Position numbers and translations under genes: made by a program
Notes under the pieces: generated by a model
The model's database searches: none
The model's input: the letters and a program-made list of their open reading frames with translations, nothing else
Told to the model about the DNA's origin: nothing
Assembly: GCA_964629965.1 (NCBI GenBank)
Contig: CAZVRZ010000089.1
Location: 1 to 21,671 of the forward strand
Direction: 5' to 3'
Source of the DNA: CAZVRZ01 sp964629965
GTDB lineage: Bacteria; Chloroflexota; Anaerolineae; Anaerolineales; UBA4823
Length of the DNA stretch: 21,671 nt
Part shown: positions 1-6,096 of the stretch, one piece after another
Layout of the letters: every line of letters begins with the position of its first letter
Numbering within the stretch: the stretch's first letter is position 1

Positions 1-2
1 TC

Positions 3-311
3 GCCATGCGCAGCGGGGTCGGCGCAGGAATAGTTGGATTGACCTTCTTGTTAGGAGATCACTTGGGCAGCACAAGCGTGAGCTACGATGCGAACACGGG
101 CGCAACGGTGCGTCAGGGGTACATGCCGTGGGGCGCGGTGCGTTATGGAACCCTGCCCACTGATTACACCTTCACCGGTCAGAAATCGGATGGTTACATT
201 AACTTGCTCTGGTACAACTCAAGATGGTACGACCCTTACCTTTGCTTATATTTCAGCTTCACAAGTGCAAATGGCTTCAGCACAACAATTCAACAACAAT
301 CTAGTTTTTAG
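3..311 (+). CDS. RHS repeat-associated core domain, 3' end of a larger gene (5' end outside window)
   Basis: This is the tail of an RHS/YD-repeat polymorphic toxin or cell-surface protein. The reading frame is open to the left edge, so the ATG at 6 is probably internal. The sequence shows the conserved RHS core: DHLGSTS, then a YMPWGAVRYG block, TFTGQKSDG, and WYNSRWYDPYL. Right after YDPYL the usual GRF-x-PDT and NRYSYxxNNP segment is missing in this frame, and the ORF stops 30 codons later. The +1 frame (to 333) keeps a weak trace of it (QFNNN near 277-300), which suggests a frameshift or decay. In intact RHS proteins the core is followed by a variable toxin tip and an immunity gene; here a small membrane-protein gene follows 34 bp later. 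RHS identity is firm. Whether the 3' end is functional is doubtful. Confidence 0.8.
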   Translation, partial: AMRSGVGAGIVGLTFLLGDHLGSTSVSYDANTGATVRQGYMPWGAVRYGTLPTDYTFTGQKSDGYINLLWYNSRWYDPYLCLYFSFTSANGFSTTIQQQSSF

Positions 312-345
312 CTTCTGGAATCTAAACCCCTAGAACGAGGTTGGT

Positions 346-684
346 ATGAAAAGATTATGGCTTTATCTATCTGCATTGGTTGAAGATTCTCGAGATGTTC
401 TTCTATTTGTTCCCCTGATTGCCAACTGTATTGTTTTATTTCTGTTCGCGGTAGTTTTTGAGTCGATATTGAAAGTTAAGTATAACAAAGTTTTAGCAGG
501 TTTATTTATCATAACCTTTTTTTCTTTAGGGGGAATTCAAGGCCTGATCTTTGCCCATCATAAAACCTTACCCATTATATGGCCACCACTTACAGGCAAG
601 CCTGCAGTATTGTTGGCTACAACTTTGGCAATAGTTTGCTTTGTGCTTGTTGCATGGGCCGTCTTTACTCTATTCCAGAGGTAA
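346..684 (+). CDS. Small multi-pass membrane protein, candidate RHS-cassette immunity protein (copy 1)
   Basis: This 112-residue protein has about three hydrophobic segments (roughly residues 18-40, 49-70 and 86-109) and no recognised domain. A purine-rich GAGG at 334-337 precedes the ATG. It is a full-length paralogue of the protein at 1117-1455: an ungapped hand alignment gives 50 identities in 112. The shared blocks are WLYLSA near the N-terminus, GIQG-x-IFA in the middle and GKPAVLL near residue 84. A 23-bp stretch (594-616) is identical at DNA level to 1365-1387. Its place directly after an RHS 3' end, and the second copy after an RHS-type C-terminal tip, suggest an immunity protein against a membrane-acting or secreted toxin. 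That role is inferred from position, not from a known family. AT-rich base use supports horizontal origin. Confidence 0.7.
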   Translation: MKRLWLYLSALVEDSRDVLLFVPLIANCIVLFLFAVVFESILKVKYNKVLAGLFIITFFSLGGIQGLIFAHHKTLPIIWPPLTGKPAVLLATTLAIVCFVLVAWAVFTLFQR

Positions 685-713
685 GATACGAATGGAATCA
701 TGTAGAATTCTGA

Positions 714-1120
714 AAATATTTATTAGCAGATCATTCGTCAGTTCCAGTAGCAGTTCAGGGACTTCCGAAAGGTGCACTCCCTGGACGTCTCACGCTGGTC
801 GGCGGTGCCTATGCTGGGATAGCTCAATGGCATCGAGATAGGGATCTGCCTCTAAGTTATGGACAGAGGTGGGCTCGTGCAACTATTGTTGGANNNNNNN
901 NNNTGGAACCGAGGGAATGCTGATATCCACTGTAAGCTCAGGTGTTGGAATGACCACTGGATTTGCTACTGAAATCGTTTTACCTATAGGTGGATATTTC
1001 CCAGGATATCTTGCTGGTTACTTTACAACCTCATTGACGCTATCTAATACTTTTAACAGTTGGAATAATAAGGTCTTATTTGATCGATTGGACCTCGAAA
1101 GGCAGCCAATATGCAAATGA
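714..1120 (+). pseudogene. Orphan RHS-type C-terminal tip fragment, interrupted by an assembly gap
   Basis: This region has coding character but no start codon. From 714 one frame reads through to the gap and contains a VPVAVQGLPKG segment, a glycine-rich LVGGAYAGIAQ segment and an SYGQRWARA segment. After the Ns a different frame (905-1120) continues with GTEG, hydrophobic glycine/threonine-rich stretches and an SWNNKVLFDRLDLE ending. The change of frame is expected if ten Ns is a placeholder length, so the two halves are probably one polypeptide. The style (glycine-zipper-like, hydrophobic, following an RHS gene) matches variable C-terminal ends of RHS proteins. Its stop TGA (1118-1120) overlaps the ATG (1117) of the next gene in an ATGA arrangement, implying translational coupling of tip and membrane partner. 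It may be a displaced toxin cassette or the 3' end of a second RHS gene collapsed in assembly. No toxin family was recognised. Confidence 0.5.
894..903. other. Assembly gap (10 N)
   Basis: Ten Ns interrupt the orphan RHS tip. The coding frame differs on the two sides, so the true gap length is probably not ten bases. Repetitive RHS sequence is a common cause of such gaps, and a larger RHS segment could be missing here. Confidence 0.99.
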
Positions 1121-1455
1121 AAAAAGTATGGCTCTATCTATCTGCAGTTTTTGAAGATACTCCTGGGGCTTGCCAGTTGATTCCCATTTTTGCAGGTGTC
1201 GTTTTGGTCTTCGTATCTATAAAAGTGTCGGATTGGACAGAAGGATCTAAATATCACGATGTACTTTCAACGATACTTTGTGCAATCGCTTTTACTTTGT
1301 GGGGGATTCAGGGTATGATCTTCGCGGTACATCAGGAATTTCCAGTGATCATCCCCCCCCTCAGAGGCAAGCCTGCAGTATTGTTGGGCATAGTTTGTGC
1401 AGTGGTTTGCTTTGTGGTCGTAGCCAGGCTTATCTTCGTTCAATTTCTGAGGTAA
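1117..1455 (+). CDS. Small multi-pass membrane protein, candidate RHS-cassette immunity protein (copy 2)
   Basis: This is the paralogue of the 346-684 protein and is also exactly 112 residues from the ATG at 1117. An ATG two codons earlier (1111) is possible, but the 1117 start aligns with the paralogue (MKKVWLYLSA against MKRLWLYLSA) and forms an ATGA overlap with the stop of the upstream RHS tip. It has about three hydrophobic segments, the conserved GIQGMIFA and GKPAVLL blocks, and a short charged C-terminus. A run of eight Cs at 1353-1360 lies in the coding sequence just before the conserved block; slippage there would truncate the protein. Coupling to the RHS-type tip is the strongest argument that this family is the cognate partner (immunity) of that tip. 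No known domain was recognised. Confidence 0.75.
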   Translation: MKKVWLYLSAVFEDTPGACQLIPIFAGVVLVFVSIKVSDWTEGSKYHDVLSTILCAIAFTLWGIQGMIFAVHQEFPVIIPPLRGKPAVLLGIVCAVVCFVVVARLIFVQFLR

Positions 1456-1478
1456 GAGGTGAAGAGTAGGAAGTACCG

Positions 1479-1772
1479 ATGGATGACCCATTTGATTACT
1501 TTATCGACCGTCGTTTCTCACATGATTCACAAGGTAAAACCATATTTTTTCGATGGGGATATTCCTCGTACCATATCCTTCCAAATGCCAAGAAAGAGGC
1601 AGAAGTTCGTTCTTTTCTTAAAAACTATTACCTGTTTTTTATCGGGGCGAGTGTAGTCATTGTTGGCATAGGGGGCCTGTGGGGTATTCTTCTCGCAATC
1701 ATCATTTCTTCGTTGTGGTATTACTTGGAAACCGAGCGCCTGCTCAAGGGTTTGGAAAAAGGGTCATGGTAA
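1479..1772 (+). CDS. 97-aa two-segment membrane protein of unknown function
   Basis: The N-terminal half (residues 1-50) is soluble and aromatic/charged, with DDPFDYFIDRRF and FFRWGYSSYHILP segments. It is followed by two closely spaced hydrophobic stretches (about residues 52-65 and 67-82) and a charged tail ending ERLLKGLEKGSW. An AGGAAG at 1468-1473 sits five bases before the ATG. It lies 23 bp after the copy 2 membrane gene on the same strand and so is probably co-transcribed. The pattern of an N-terminal DPFDYF/FFPWG-like segment followed by a hairpin membrane anchor recurs, from memory, in small uncharacterised bacterial proteins, but I cannot name the family. It could be a further immunity gene or accessory passenger of the RHS locus. 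Confidence 0.7.
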   Translation: MDDPFDYFIDRRFSHDSQGKTIFFRWGYSSYHILPNAKKEAEVRSFLKNYYLFFIGASVVIVGIGGLWGILLAIIISSLWYYLETERLLKGLEKGSW

Positions 1773-1888
1773 ACAGATGTGGCGGTCTAATAAGCCCCGG
1801 TTGCTGCTCATTAGGCGGGCATCCACCTCCAGGCGGCGGGCGACTGGGTGAGCCATCGGGCCAAAGATCGTTTGGGCTGATAAGGTAA

Positions 1889-2863
1889 CTAAAGTTTTGC
1901 GCCTGGTTGATCTCGCCCGGCAAAGAACAAGTATGAATACAACAGCAGCCCGCTGCCCAGGCCCACGCCCCATTTGATCCACCAGGCCACGTTTTCTGCC
2001 GGCGACAGAAACCCCTCGATCAGTCCGGCTGCTACCAACAGCGGTACGCTGCCTGCCAGCAATCGTACCGCCTTGCCGGCGGATTGCGTCAGGGCCTCCT
2101 GGCGGCTCAGGAAACCGGGCCGGATCATCGCCCAACCTAACATCAATCCCGCTCCGCCGGCGATGTAAATGACGCTCAGCTCGATGACGCCGTGTCCGAT
2201 GACGAATGTCCACAGGTCGAAGCCCAGCCCGTAATGCACGGTCAACCCGGTGATGCCTCCCAGGATCAGGCCGTTCTGAACCAGGATCCAAAATGTAAAC
2301 AGCCCTGCCAACATGCCGCCGCCAAAGGCCATGATGGCTACCCGGATATTATTTTGCATGATGAACGTCGAGGCATACGGCCGTTCTTCGATCGGAATAT
2401 CCGTCCATAATTCCCCTTCTTCGATAATCGGGATCACTCCCTGGCTGCTGGCAGGCAAAAACCAGTGGGCCGTCTCCGGTTGCAGCGCTGTTCCCAGCCC
2501 GGCAAGCAAACCCGGCAGCAGGAACATCAGCGCGGCCGCCAGGATGTATTGCCCGCATTGGCGGAACAATTGGGGATATCCATGCGTGATGAAGCGCAGC
2601 AGCCGCTTTGCTCCCAGCGGCTCGCTGTGATAGATTACGGCATGCGCCCGGGCCACCAGTTGATTGAGATACCGGGTGACGGGATGGCGGGGAAAATCTC
2701 GCTGCGCCAACGCCAGGTCCGAAGATGTCGAACGAACCATCAGGCTAAGCTGGTCGATCTCGGCGGGCGAAAGATGGCTGATATCCTGCTGCCCGCGCTC
2801 CAGCAAGCTGTTCAACGCCTCCCAATCTTTGATATGTTGGCGGTAAAAATCATCTGGATGCAT
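1889..2863 (-). CDS. SpoIIM-family (stage II sporulation protein M-like, COG1300) membrane protein
   Basis: About 324 residues from the ATG at 2863 (MHPDDFYRQHIKDWEAL). An upstream in-frame start at 2914 would add 17 atypical residues and overlap the probable promoter, so I prefer 2863. The soluble helical N-terminus (residues 1-100, SPAEIDQLSLMVRSTSSDLALAQ) is typical of bacterial SpoIIM-superfamily proteins. It is followed by five or six membrane segments, including the conserved NNIRVAIMAFGGGMLAG segment and the VIGHGVIELSVIYIAGGAGL segment that identify the family. Outside spore formers these proteins usually sit beside RDD-family genes, as here (divergent, 67 bp apart). Their function in that setting is not established. 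It ends in TAG at 1889-1891. Family assignment is firm; involvement in sporulation is not implied. Confidence 0.9.
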   Translation of the reverse strand: MHPDDFYRQHIKDWEALNSLLERGQQDISHLSPAEIDQLSLMVRSTSSDLALAQRDFPRHPVTRYLNQLVARAHAVIYHSEPLGAKRLLRFITHGYPQLFRQCGQYILAAALMFLLPGLLAGLGTALQPETAHWFLPASSQGVIPIIEEGELWTDIPIEERPYASTFIMQNNIRVAIMAFGGGMLAGLFTFWILVQNGLILGGITGLTVHYGLGFDLWTFVIGHGVIELSVIYIAGGAGLMLGWAMIRPGFLSRQEALTQSAGKAVRLLAGSVPLLVAAGLIEGFLSPAENVAWWIKWGVGLGSGLLLYSYLFFAGRDQPGAKL

Positions 2864-2875
2864 ACAATAAAAGGT

Positions 2876-2881
2876 TATAAT
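2876..2881 (+). promoter_or_regulatory. Probable -10 box for the RDD gene
   Basis: A perfect TATAAT lies 49 nt before the RDD start codon. No good -35 hexamer is visible at the usual spacing. It lies inside the leader expected for the divergent SpoIIM transcript. Confidence 0.5.
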
Positions 2882-2913
2882 GCAGCTTTGAAAATCACTT
2901 TCGATCACGCTCA

Positions 2914-2919
2914 ATTATA
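2914..2919 (-). promoter_or_regulatory. Probable -10 box for the SpoIIM-family gene
   Basis: A perfect TATAAT on the minus strand, preceded by GG, lies 50 nt before the ATG at 2863. The two predicted starts face each other, so the divergent transcripts would overlap by about 20 nt. Confidence 0.5.
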
Positions 2920-2930
2920 CCGGGGATTGT

Positions 2931-3737
2931 ATGTCTCCTTCTGATGACTTGTTGAATATTAACACCCCAGAGAATGTCGCTTTTGATTACCAGATTGCCG
3001 GCATCGGCTCGCGATTCCTGGCGGCTTTGATCGACACGCTCTGGCTTGGTTTGCTGCAGGTAATTACCTACGCAACATTGTTCATGTTTGTCATCTCTGC
3101 CGTGGATTCGGAAGAGCTCCTGGACAGTGGGATCACCGTTTGGCTGATCGCTTTACTAGGTTTGGTAGGTTTTATCTTCCTGTGGGGGTACTATATTGCT
3201 TTCGAGCTTGCCTGGAATGGGCAGACGCCGGGCAAACGGCGCTGCGGACTGCGGGTGATCCGCATGGATGGCACGCCGGTTACCTTGACCGAAGTTTTAA
3301 TCCGCAACCTGGTGCGCGCCATCGATTTCCTGCCCATGTTTTATGGCATCGGCATTGTGGTTATGTTCATCAATAAAGAATCTCGCCGCCTGGGCGACCT
3401 GGCGGCAGGCACCCTGGTGGTATTCGATCGTCCTGTTAACCTTCAGCTTGCAACCGAGCCAGAGCGCTACCGGCCGCTTTTCCAGGCGCCGGCTGAGCTG
3501 GATCTATCTACTTTGCCGGTCGAGCGGCTGACTGCTCAGGATCTGGAGTTGGCGGAAGAATTTCTTCGCCGCCGTGCCCAATTGGTGAACAGCGAACAAC
3601 TGGCGGCTCAGGTGCTCTACAGCTTACGCCAGCGGATGGGTTTGCCGTCCGAAGCGTTAAGCCCGCTCAAAGCGGACGATCAGATCTTTGCGATCCTAAA
3701 AGCCTACCGCGAGCGTCAAAAACGCGGTGAACGATAA
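2931..3737 (+). CDS. RDD-family membrane protein with a C-terminal cytoplasmic extension
   Basis: The protein has 268 residues. The RDD domain spans about residues 15-170: an AGIGSRFLAALIDTLW segment in the first helix carries the defining Arg28 and Asp35, then come membrane helices near 35-58 and 70-92, the AWNGQTPGKRRCGLRVI turn, and the RRLGDLAAGTLVV block (Asp156). The remaining 100 residues are soluble and charged (LTAQDLELAEEFLRRR), ending in a basic helix. This helical extension is common in RDD proteins paired with SpoIIM-family proteins. The family's biochemical function is mostly unknown; some members affect ion or osmotic stress. It is divergent from the SpoIIM-family gene and 51 bp upstream of the M20 gene, which has its own -10 box. 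The domain call is firm. Confidence 0.92.
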   Translation: MSPSDDLLNINTPENVAFDYQIAGIGSRFLAALIDTLWLGLLQVITYATLFMFVISAVDSEELLDSGITVWLIALLGLVGFIFLWGYYIAFELAWNGQTPGKRRCGLRVIRMDGTPVTLTEVLIRNLVRAIDFLPMFYGIGIVVMFINKESRRLGDLAAGTLVVFDRPVNLQLATEPERYRPLFQAPAELDLSTLPVERLTAQDLELAEEFLRRRAQLVNSEQLAAQVLYSLRQRMGLPSEALSPLKADDQIFAILKAYRERQKRGER

Positions 3738-3744
3738 AACAAGG

Positions 3745-3783
3745 TATAATCTGTCCAATTAATTGAATTTTTTTATTAAGGAG
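3745..3783 (+). promoter_or_regulatory. -10 box and ribosome binding site of the M20 operon
   Basis: GGTATAAT (TATAAT at 3745-3750) lies 38 nt before the ATG at 3789. AAGGAG at 3778-3783 is an excellent ribosome binding site five bases from the start. No convincing -35 box was seen. Confidence 0.55.
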
Positions 3784-3788
3784 TAGTC

Positions 3789-5171
3789 ATGTCTGATAAG
3801 AGAACAGCGGCGCTTGAGTATCTGCATGCCAACCAGGAGCGGTTTCTGCGCGAGTTGAAAGCCTTTTGCGCGCTTCCTTCCGTCTCCACGGATGCCAATG
3901 CGCGCCCGGCAATTCAACAGGCCGCCGATTGGGTGGCTGATCACTTGCGCTCGTTGGGAGTGCCGCGCGTGGACGTCATGCCCACTGCAGGTTACCCGGT
4001 CGTCTACGGTGAGTTGATGGCCGCCGGTTCCCAAGCTCCCACCGTCTTGGTTTACGGGCATTATGATGTACAGCCGGCCGAGCCGCTGGAGTTGTGGGAG
4101 AGCGGTGCTTTCGATGCCACCGTACGCGGCGATTATATCTACGCCCGCGGTGTAACCGATATGAAAGGCCAGGTACTGGCCGCCGCAAATGCCATCGAAG
4201 CCATCTTGAGCACCGGGCCGCTGCCGGTGAATGTGAAGTTCATGATCGAAGGCGAAGAGGAAATCGGCTCGCCCAGCCTGGCGTCTTTTATGCGCGAGCA
4301 TCAGCAGCTTTTAGCGTGCGATATGGCCCTGAATCCGGACAGCGGTATTCTCTCGGCAGAATTGCCGTCCATCACCTATGCCCTGCGCGGCCTGGCTTAT
4401 TTTGAGATACGGGTCTACGGCCCCGACCACGATCTCCATTCGGGCGTCTTTGGTGGAACCGTCCACAACCCCGCCCAGGCTTTGTGTGAATTGATTGCCG
4501 GTATGCATGATGCCGAGGGCAAGATCACCTTGCCAGGATTTTATGACAGGGTGCTGCCCCTGGATGAAGAGGAGCGGCGCGAAATGGCGCGCTTGCCAAT
4601 GGATGCAGCTTATTACAAACGCGAGACGGGCGCTCCCGAGTTGTGGGGCGAGCCTGGCTATACTCCCCAGGAGCGCGCCAGTGCCCGTCCTACCCTCGAA
4701 GTACACGGGCTGCTTTCGGGTTTTACCGGCGAGGGCGGCAAGACGGTTCTGCCGGCCTGGGCGATGGCGAAAATCTCCTGTCGCCTGGTACCCGACCAAG
4801 ACCCGGCCGAGGTACACCAGGCCTTGCTCAAATATCTGGAACAGCATGCACCGGCATCCATTCGTTATGAGGTTATTCAAATGTCGGGTGGTTCACCGGC
4901 CTCGCTTTCAAACCGCAATTCAAGCGGTGTGCAGGCCTTGCGGCGCGCCATGGAACAGGTTTGGGGCGTCCGCCCGGTCTTCAAACGCGAAGGCGGCAGC
5001 GTTCCGGTGGTGCTGCTCTTTAAACAAATTTTGCATGCCGATTCGGTCAATACCGGCTTTGCCATGGCTGGAGACAATTTGCACAGCCCGAACGAAAAGC
5101 TGCACCTGCCGACCTGGCGCAAGGGCACCCAAGCCCTGGTACATTTCTTCTATAACCTGGTGGAGGCTTGA
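3789..5171 (+). CDS. M20-family dipeptidase / metallopeptidase (CNDP-like)
   Basis: This 460-residue cytosolic zinc peptidase is full length for the carnosine-dipeptidase-like M20 branch and is expected to cleave dipeptides or similar small amides. The metal site is complete: His91 and Asp93 in YGHYDVQP, bridging Asp124 in GVTDMKGQ, the general-base/ligand pair Glu157-Glu158 in EGEEEIGS, Asp184 in LNPDSG, and a C-terminal His in the NLHSPNE segment. The lid/dimerisation-domain histidine is in DLHSGVFGG (His217). There is no signal peptide. It is first in a same-strand operon with the DUF1385 gene (one base after the stop) and the M14-like lipoprotein. Exact substrate preference cannot be read from sequence; an aminoacylase or succinyl-diaminopimelate desuccinylase role is less likely because of the CNDP-type motifs. 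Confidence 0.95.
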   Translation: MSDKRTAALEYLHANQERFLRELKAFCALPSVSTDANARPAIQQAADWVADHLRSLGVPRVDVMPTAGYPVVYGELMAAGSQAPTVLVYGHYDVQPAEPLELWESGAFDATVRGDYIYARGVTDMKGQVLAAANAIEAILSTGPLPVNVKFMIEGEEEIGSPSLASFMREHQQLLACDMALNPDSGILSAELPSITYALRGLAYFEIRVYGPDHDLHSGVFGGTVHNPAQALCELIAGMHDAEGKITLPGFYDRVLPLDEEERREMARLPMDAAYYKRETGAPELWGEPGYTPQERASARPTLEVHGLLSGFTGEGGKTVLPAWAMAKISCRLVPDQDPAEVHQALLKYLEQHAPASIRYEVIQMSGGSPASLSNRNSSGVQALRRAMEQVWGVRPVFKREGGSVPVVLLFKQILHADSVNTGFAMAGDNLHSPNEKLHLPTWRKGTQALVHFFYNLVEA

Positions 5172-5172
5172 T

Positions 5173-6084
5173 ATGAGCGAACGTCTTCCTAGCTACGGTG
5201 GGCAAGCGGTAATGGAGGGAGTCATGATGCGCGGGGCGCGTTCGGTCGCCATTGCCATGCGCGCTCCCAACCAGGAAATCGTCATCCACAAAGAGCTCCT
5301 CGGCGGCATCTATAAAAGCAAGGTCACCAAGATCCCCTTCCTGCGCGGCTTGGTGATGCTCTGGGACGCGCTGGGATTGGGTATGCGCGCCCTGACGATC
5401 TCCGCCAATGTTCAGACGGGGGAAGATGAAAAATTGGAGGGGCCTGCTTTGTACCTGACCCTGGGAATTTCACTCGCGCTCGGCGTTGGACTTTTCTTCC
5501 TGGCCCCTGCATTCGTCGGGCATTTTTTTGAGAATGGTCTTAACCTGCTGGCGGGCGGCGCAGCATCCGGCGTGGCCAATGCCTGGTGGGGCAATCTCAT
5601 CGAAGGCGTGGTGCGCCTGCTGTTGGTCGTCGGGTATATCTGGCTGGTTGGGCGCCTGCCCGATATTCGCCGGGTCTTTTCTTATCATGGCGCAGAACAC
5701 AAAACCATCAATGCTTTTGAAGCCGGGGCGGAATTAACGCCCGAAAATGTGAAGAATTACTCGTTGAAGCATCCCCGCTGCGGCACTTCTTTCTTGCTCA
5801 CCCTGGTTTTGCTGTCGGTATTGGTTTTTAGTTTACTGGGACCGCTGCCGATCCTTTGGAAGATGGTCAGCCGGTTGGTCTTGATCCCGCTGCTGGCAGG
5901 CGTGGCCTATGAATACATTCGCTGGATGGCGAATCATCTGGAGTCGCCCCTCGTGAAATTTTTGATGCGGCCCAACCTGGCTCTGCAGAGCCTGACCACG
6001 GTTGAACCCACGCTGGATATGTTGGAAGTATCGATTGCTGCCTTTCAGACCATGCGCAGCGAAGAGGAAAGCCTGCCTTTGTAA
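5173..6084 (+). CDS. DUF1385 (YqhQ-like) membrane protein
   Basis: 303 residues from the ATG at 5173; GGAGG at 5162-5166, inside the end of the M20 gene, serves as ribosome binding site. The frame stays open upstream to 4495, but that part is only a shadow of the M20 gene. The family signature is complete: YGGQAVMEGVMMRG at the N-terminus, FSYHGAEHKTINAFEAG in the middle, HPRCGTSFLL, and GVAYEYIRW. Four or five membrane segments lie at about 95-120, 150-170, 205-225 and 230-250. The conserved His and Cys residues around the YHGAEH and HPRCGTS blocks could bind a metal (inference). The family is widespread in Firmicutes and Chloroflexota, and its function is not established. One-base spacing from the M20 gene implies translational coupling. 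Confidence 0.93.
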   Translation: MSERLPSYGGQAVMEGVMMRGARSVAIAMRAPNQEIVIHKELLGGIYKSKVTKIPFLRGLVMLWDALGLGMRALTISANVQTGEDEKLEGPALYLTLGISLALGVGLFFLAPAFVGHFFENGLNLLAGGAASGVANAWWGNLIEGVVRLLLVVGYIWLVGRLPDIRRVFSYHGAEHKTINAFEAGAELTPENVKNYSLKHPRCGTSFLLTLVLLSVLVFSLLGPLPILWKMVSRLVLIPLLAGVAYEYIRWMANHLESPLVKFLMRPNLALQSLTTVEPTLDMLEVSIAAFQTMRSEEESLPL

Positions 6085-6096
6085 TAGGGAGGTCGG

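Noticed and set aside
641..841. A 66-residue ORF after the first membrane gene
   Set aside because: It has low-complexity serine/cysteine composition and overlaps the end of a real gene. The coding signal here lies in the frame beginning at 714.
1863..1877. A small palindrome CCAAA-GATCG-TTTGG downstream of the SpoIIM-family gene, considered as a terminator
   Set aside because: The stem is only five base pairs and no T-run follows on the minus strand.
1764..2291. A 175-residue arginine-rich minus-strand ORF
   Set aside because: It is an out-of-frame shadow of the SpoIIM-family gene, with typical high-GC shadow composition.
4495..5172. The long upstream extension of the DUF1385 reading frame
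   Set aside because: It overlaps the catalytic part of the M20 gene in another frame and shows no DUF1385 similarity. The family signature begins at the ATG at 5173.
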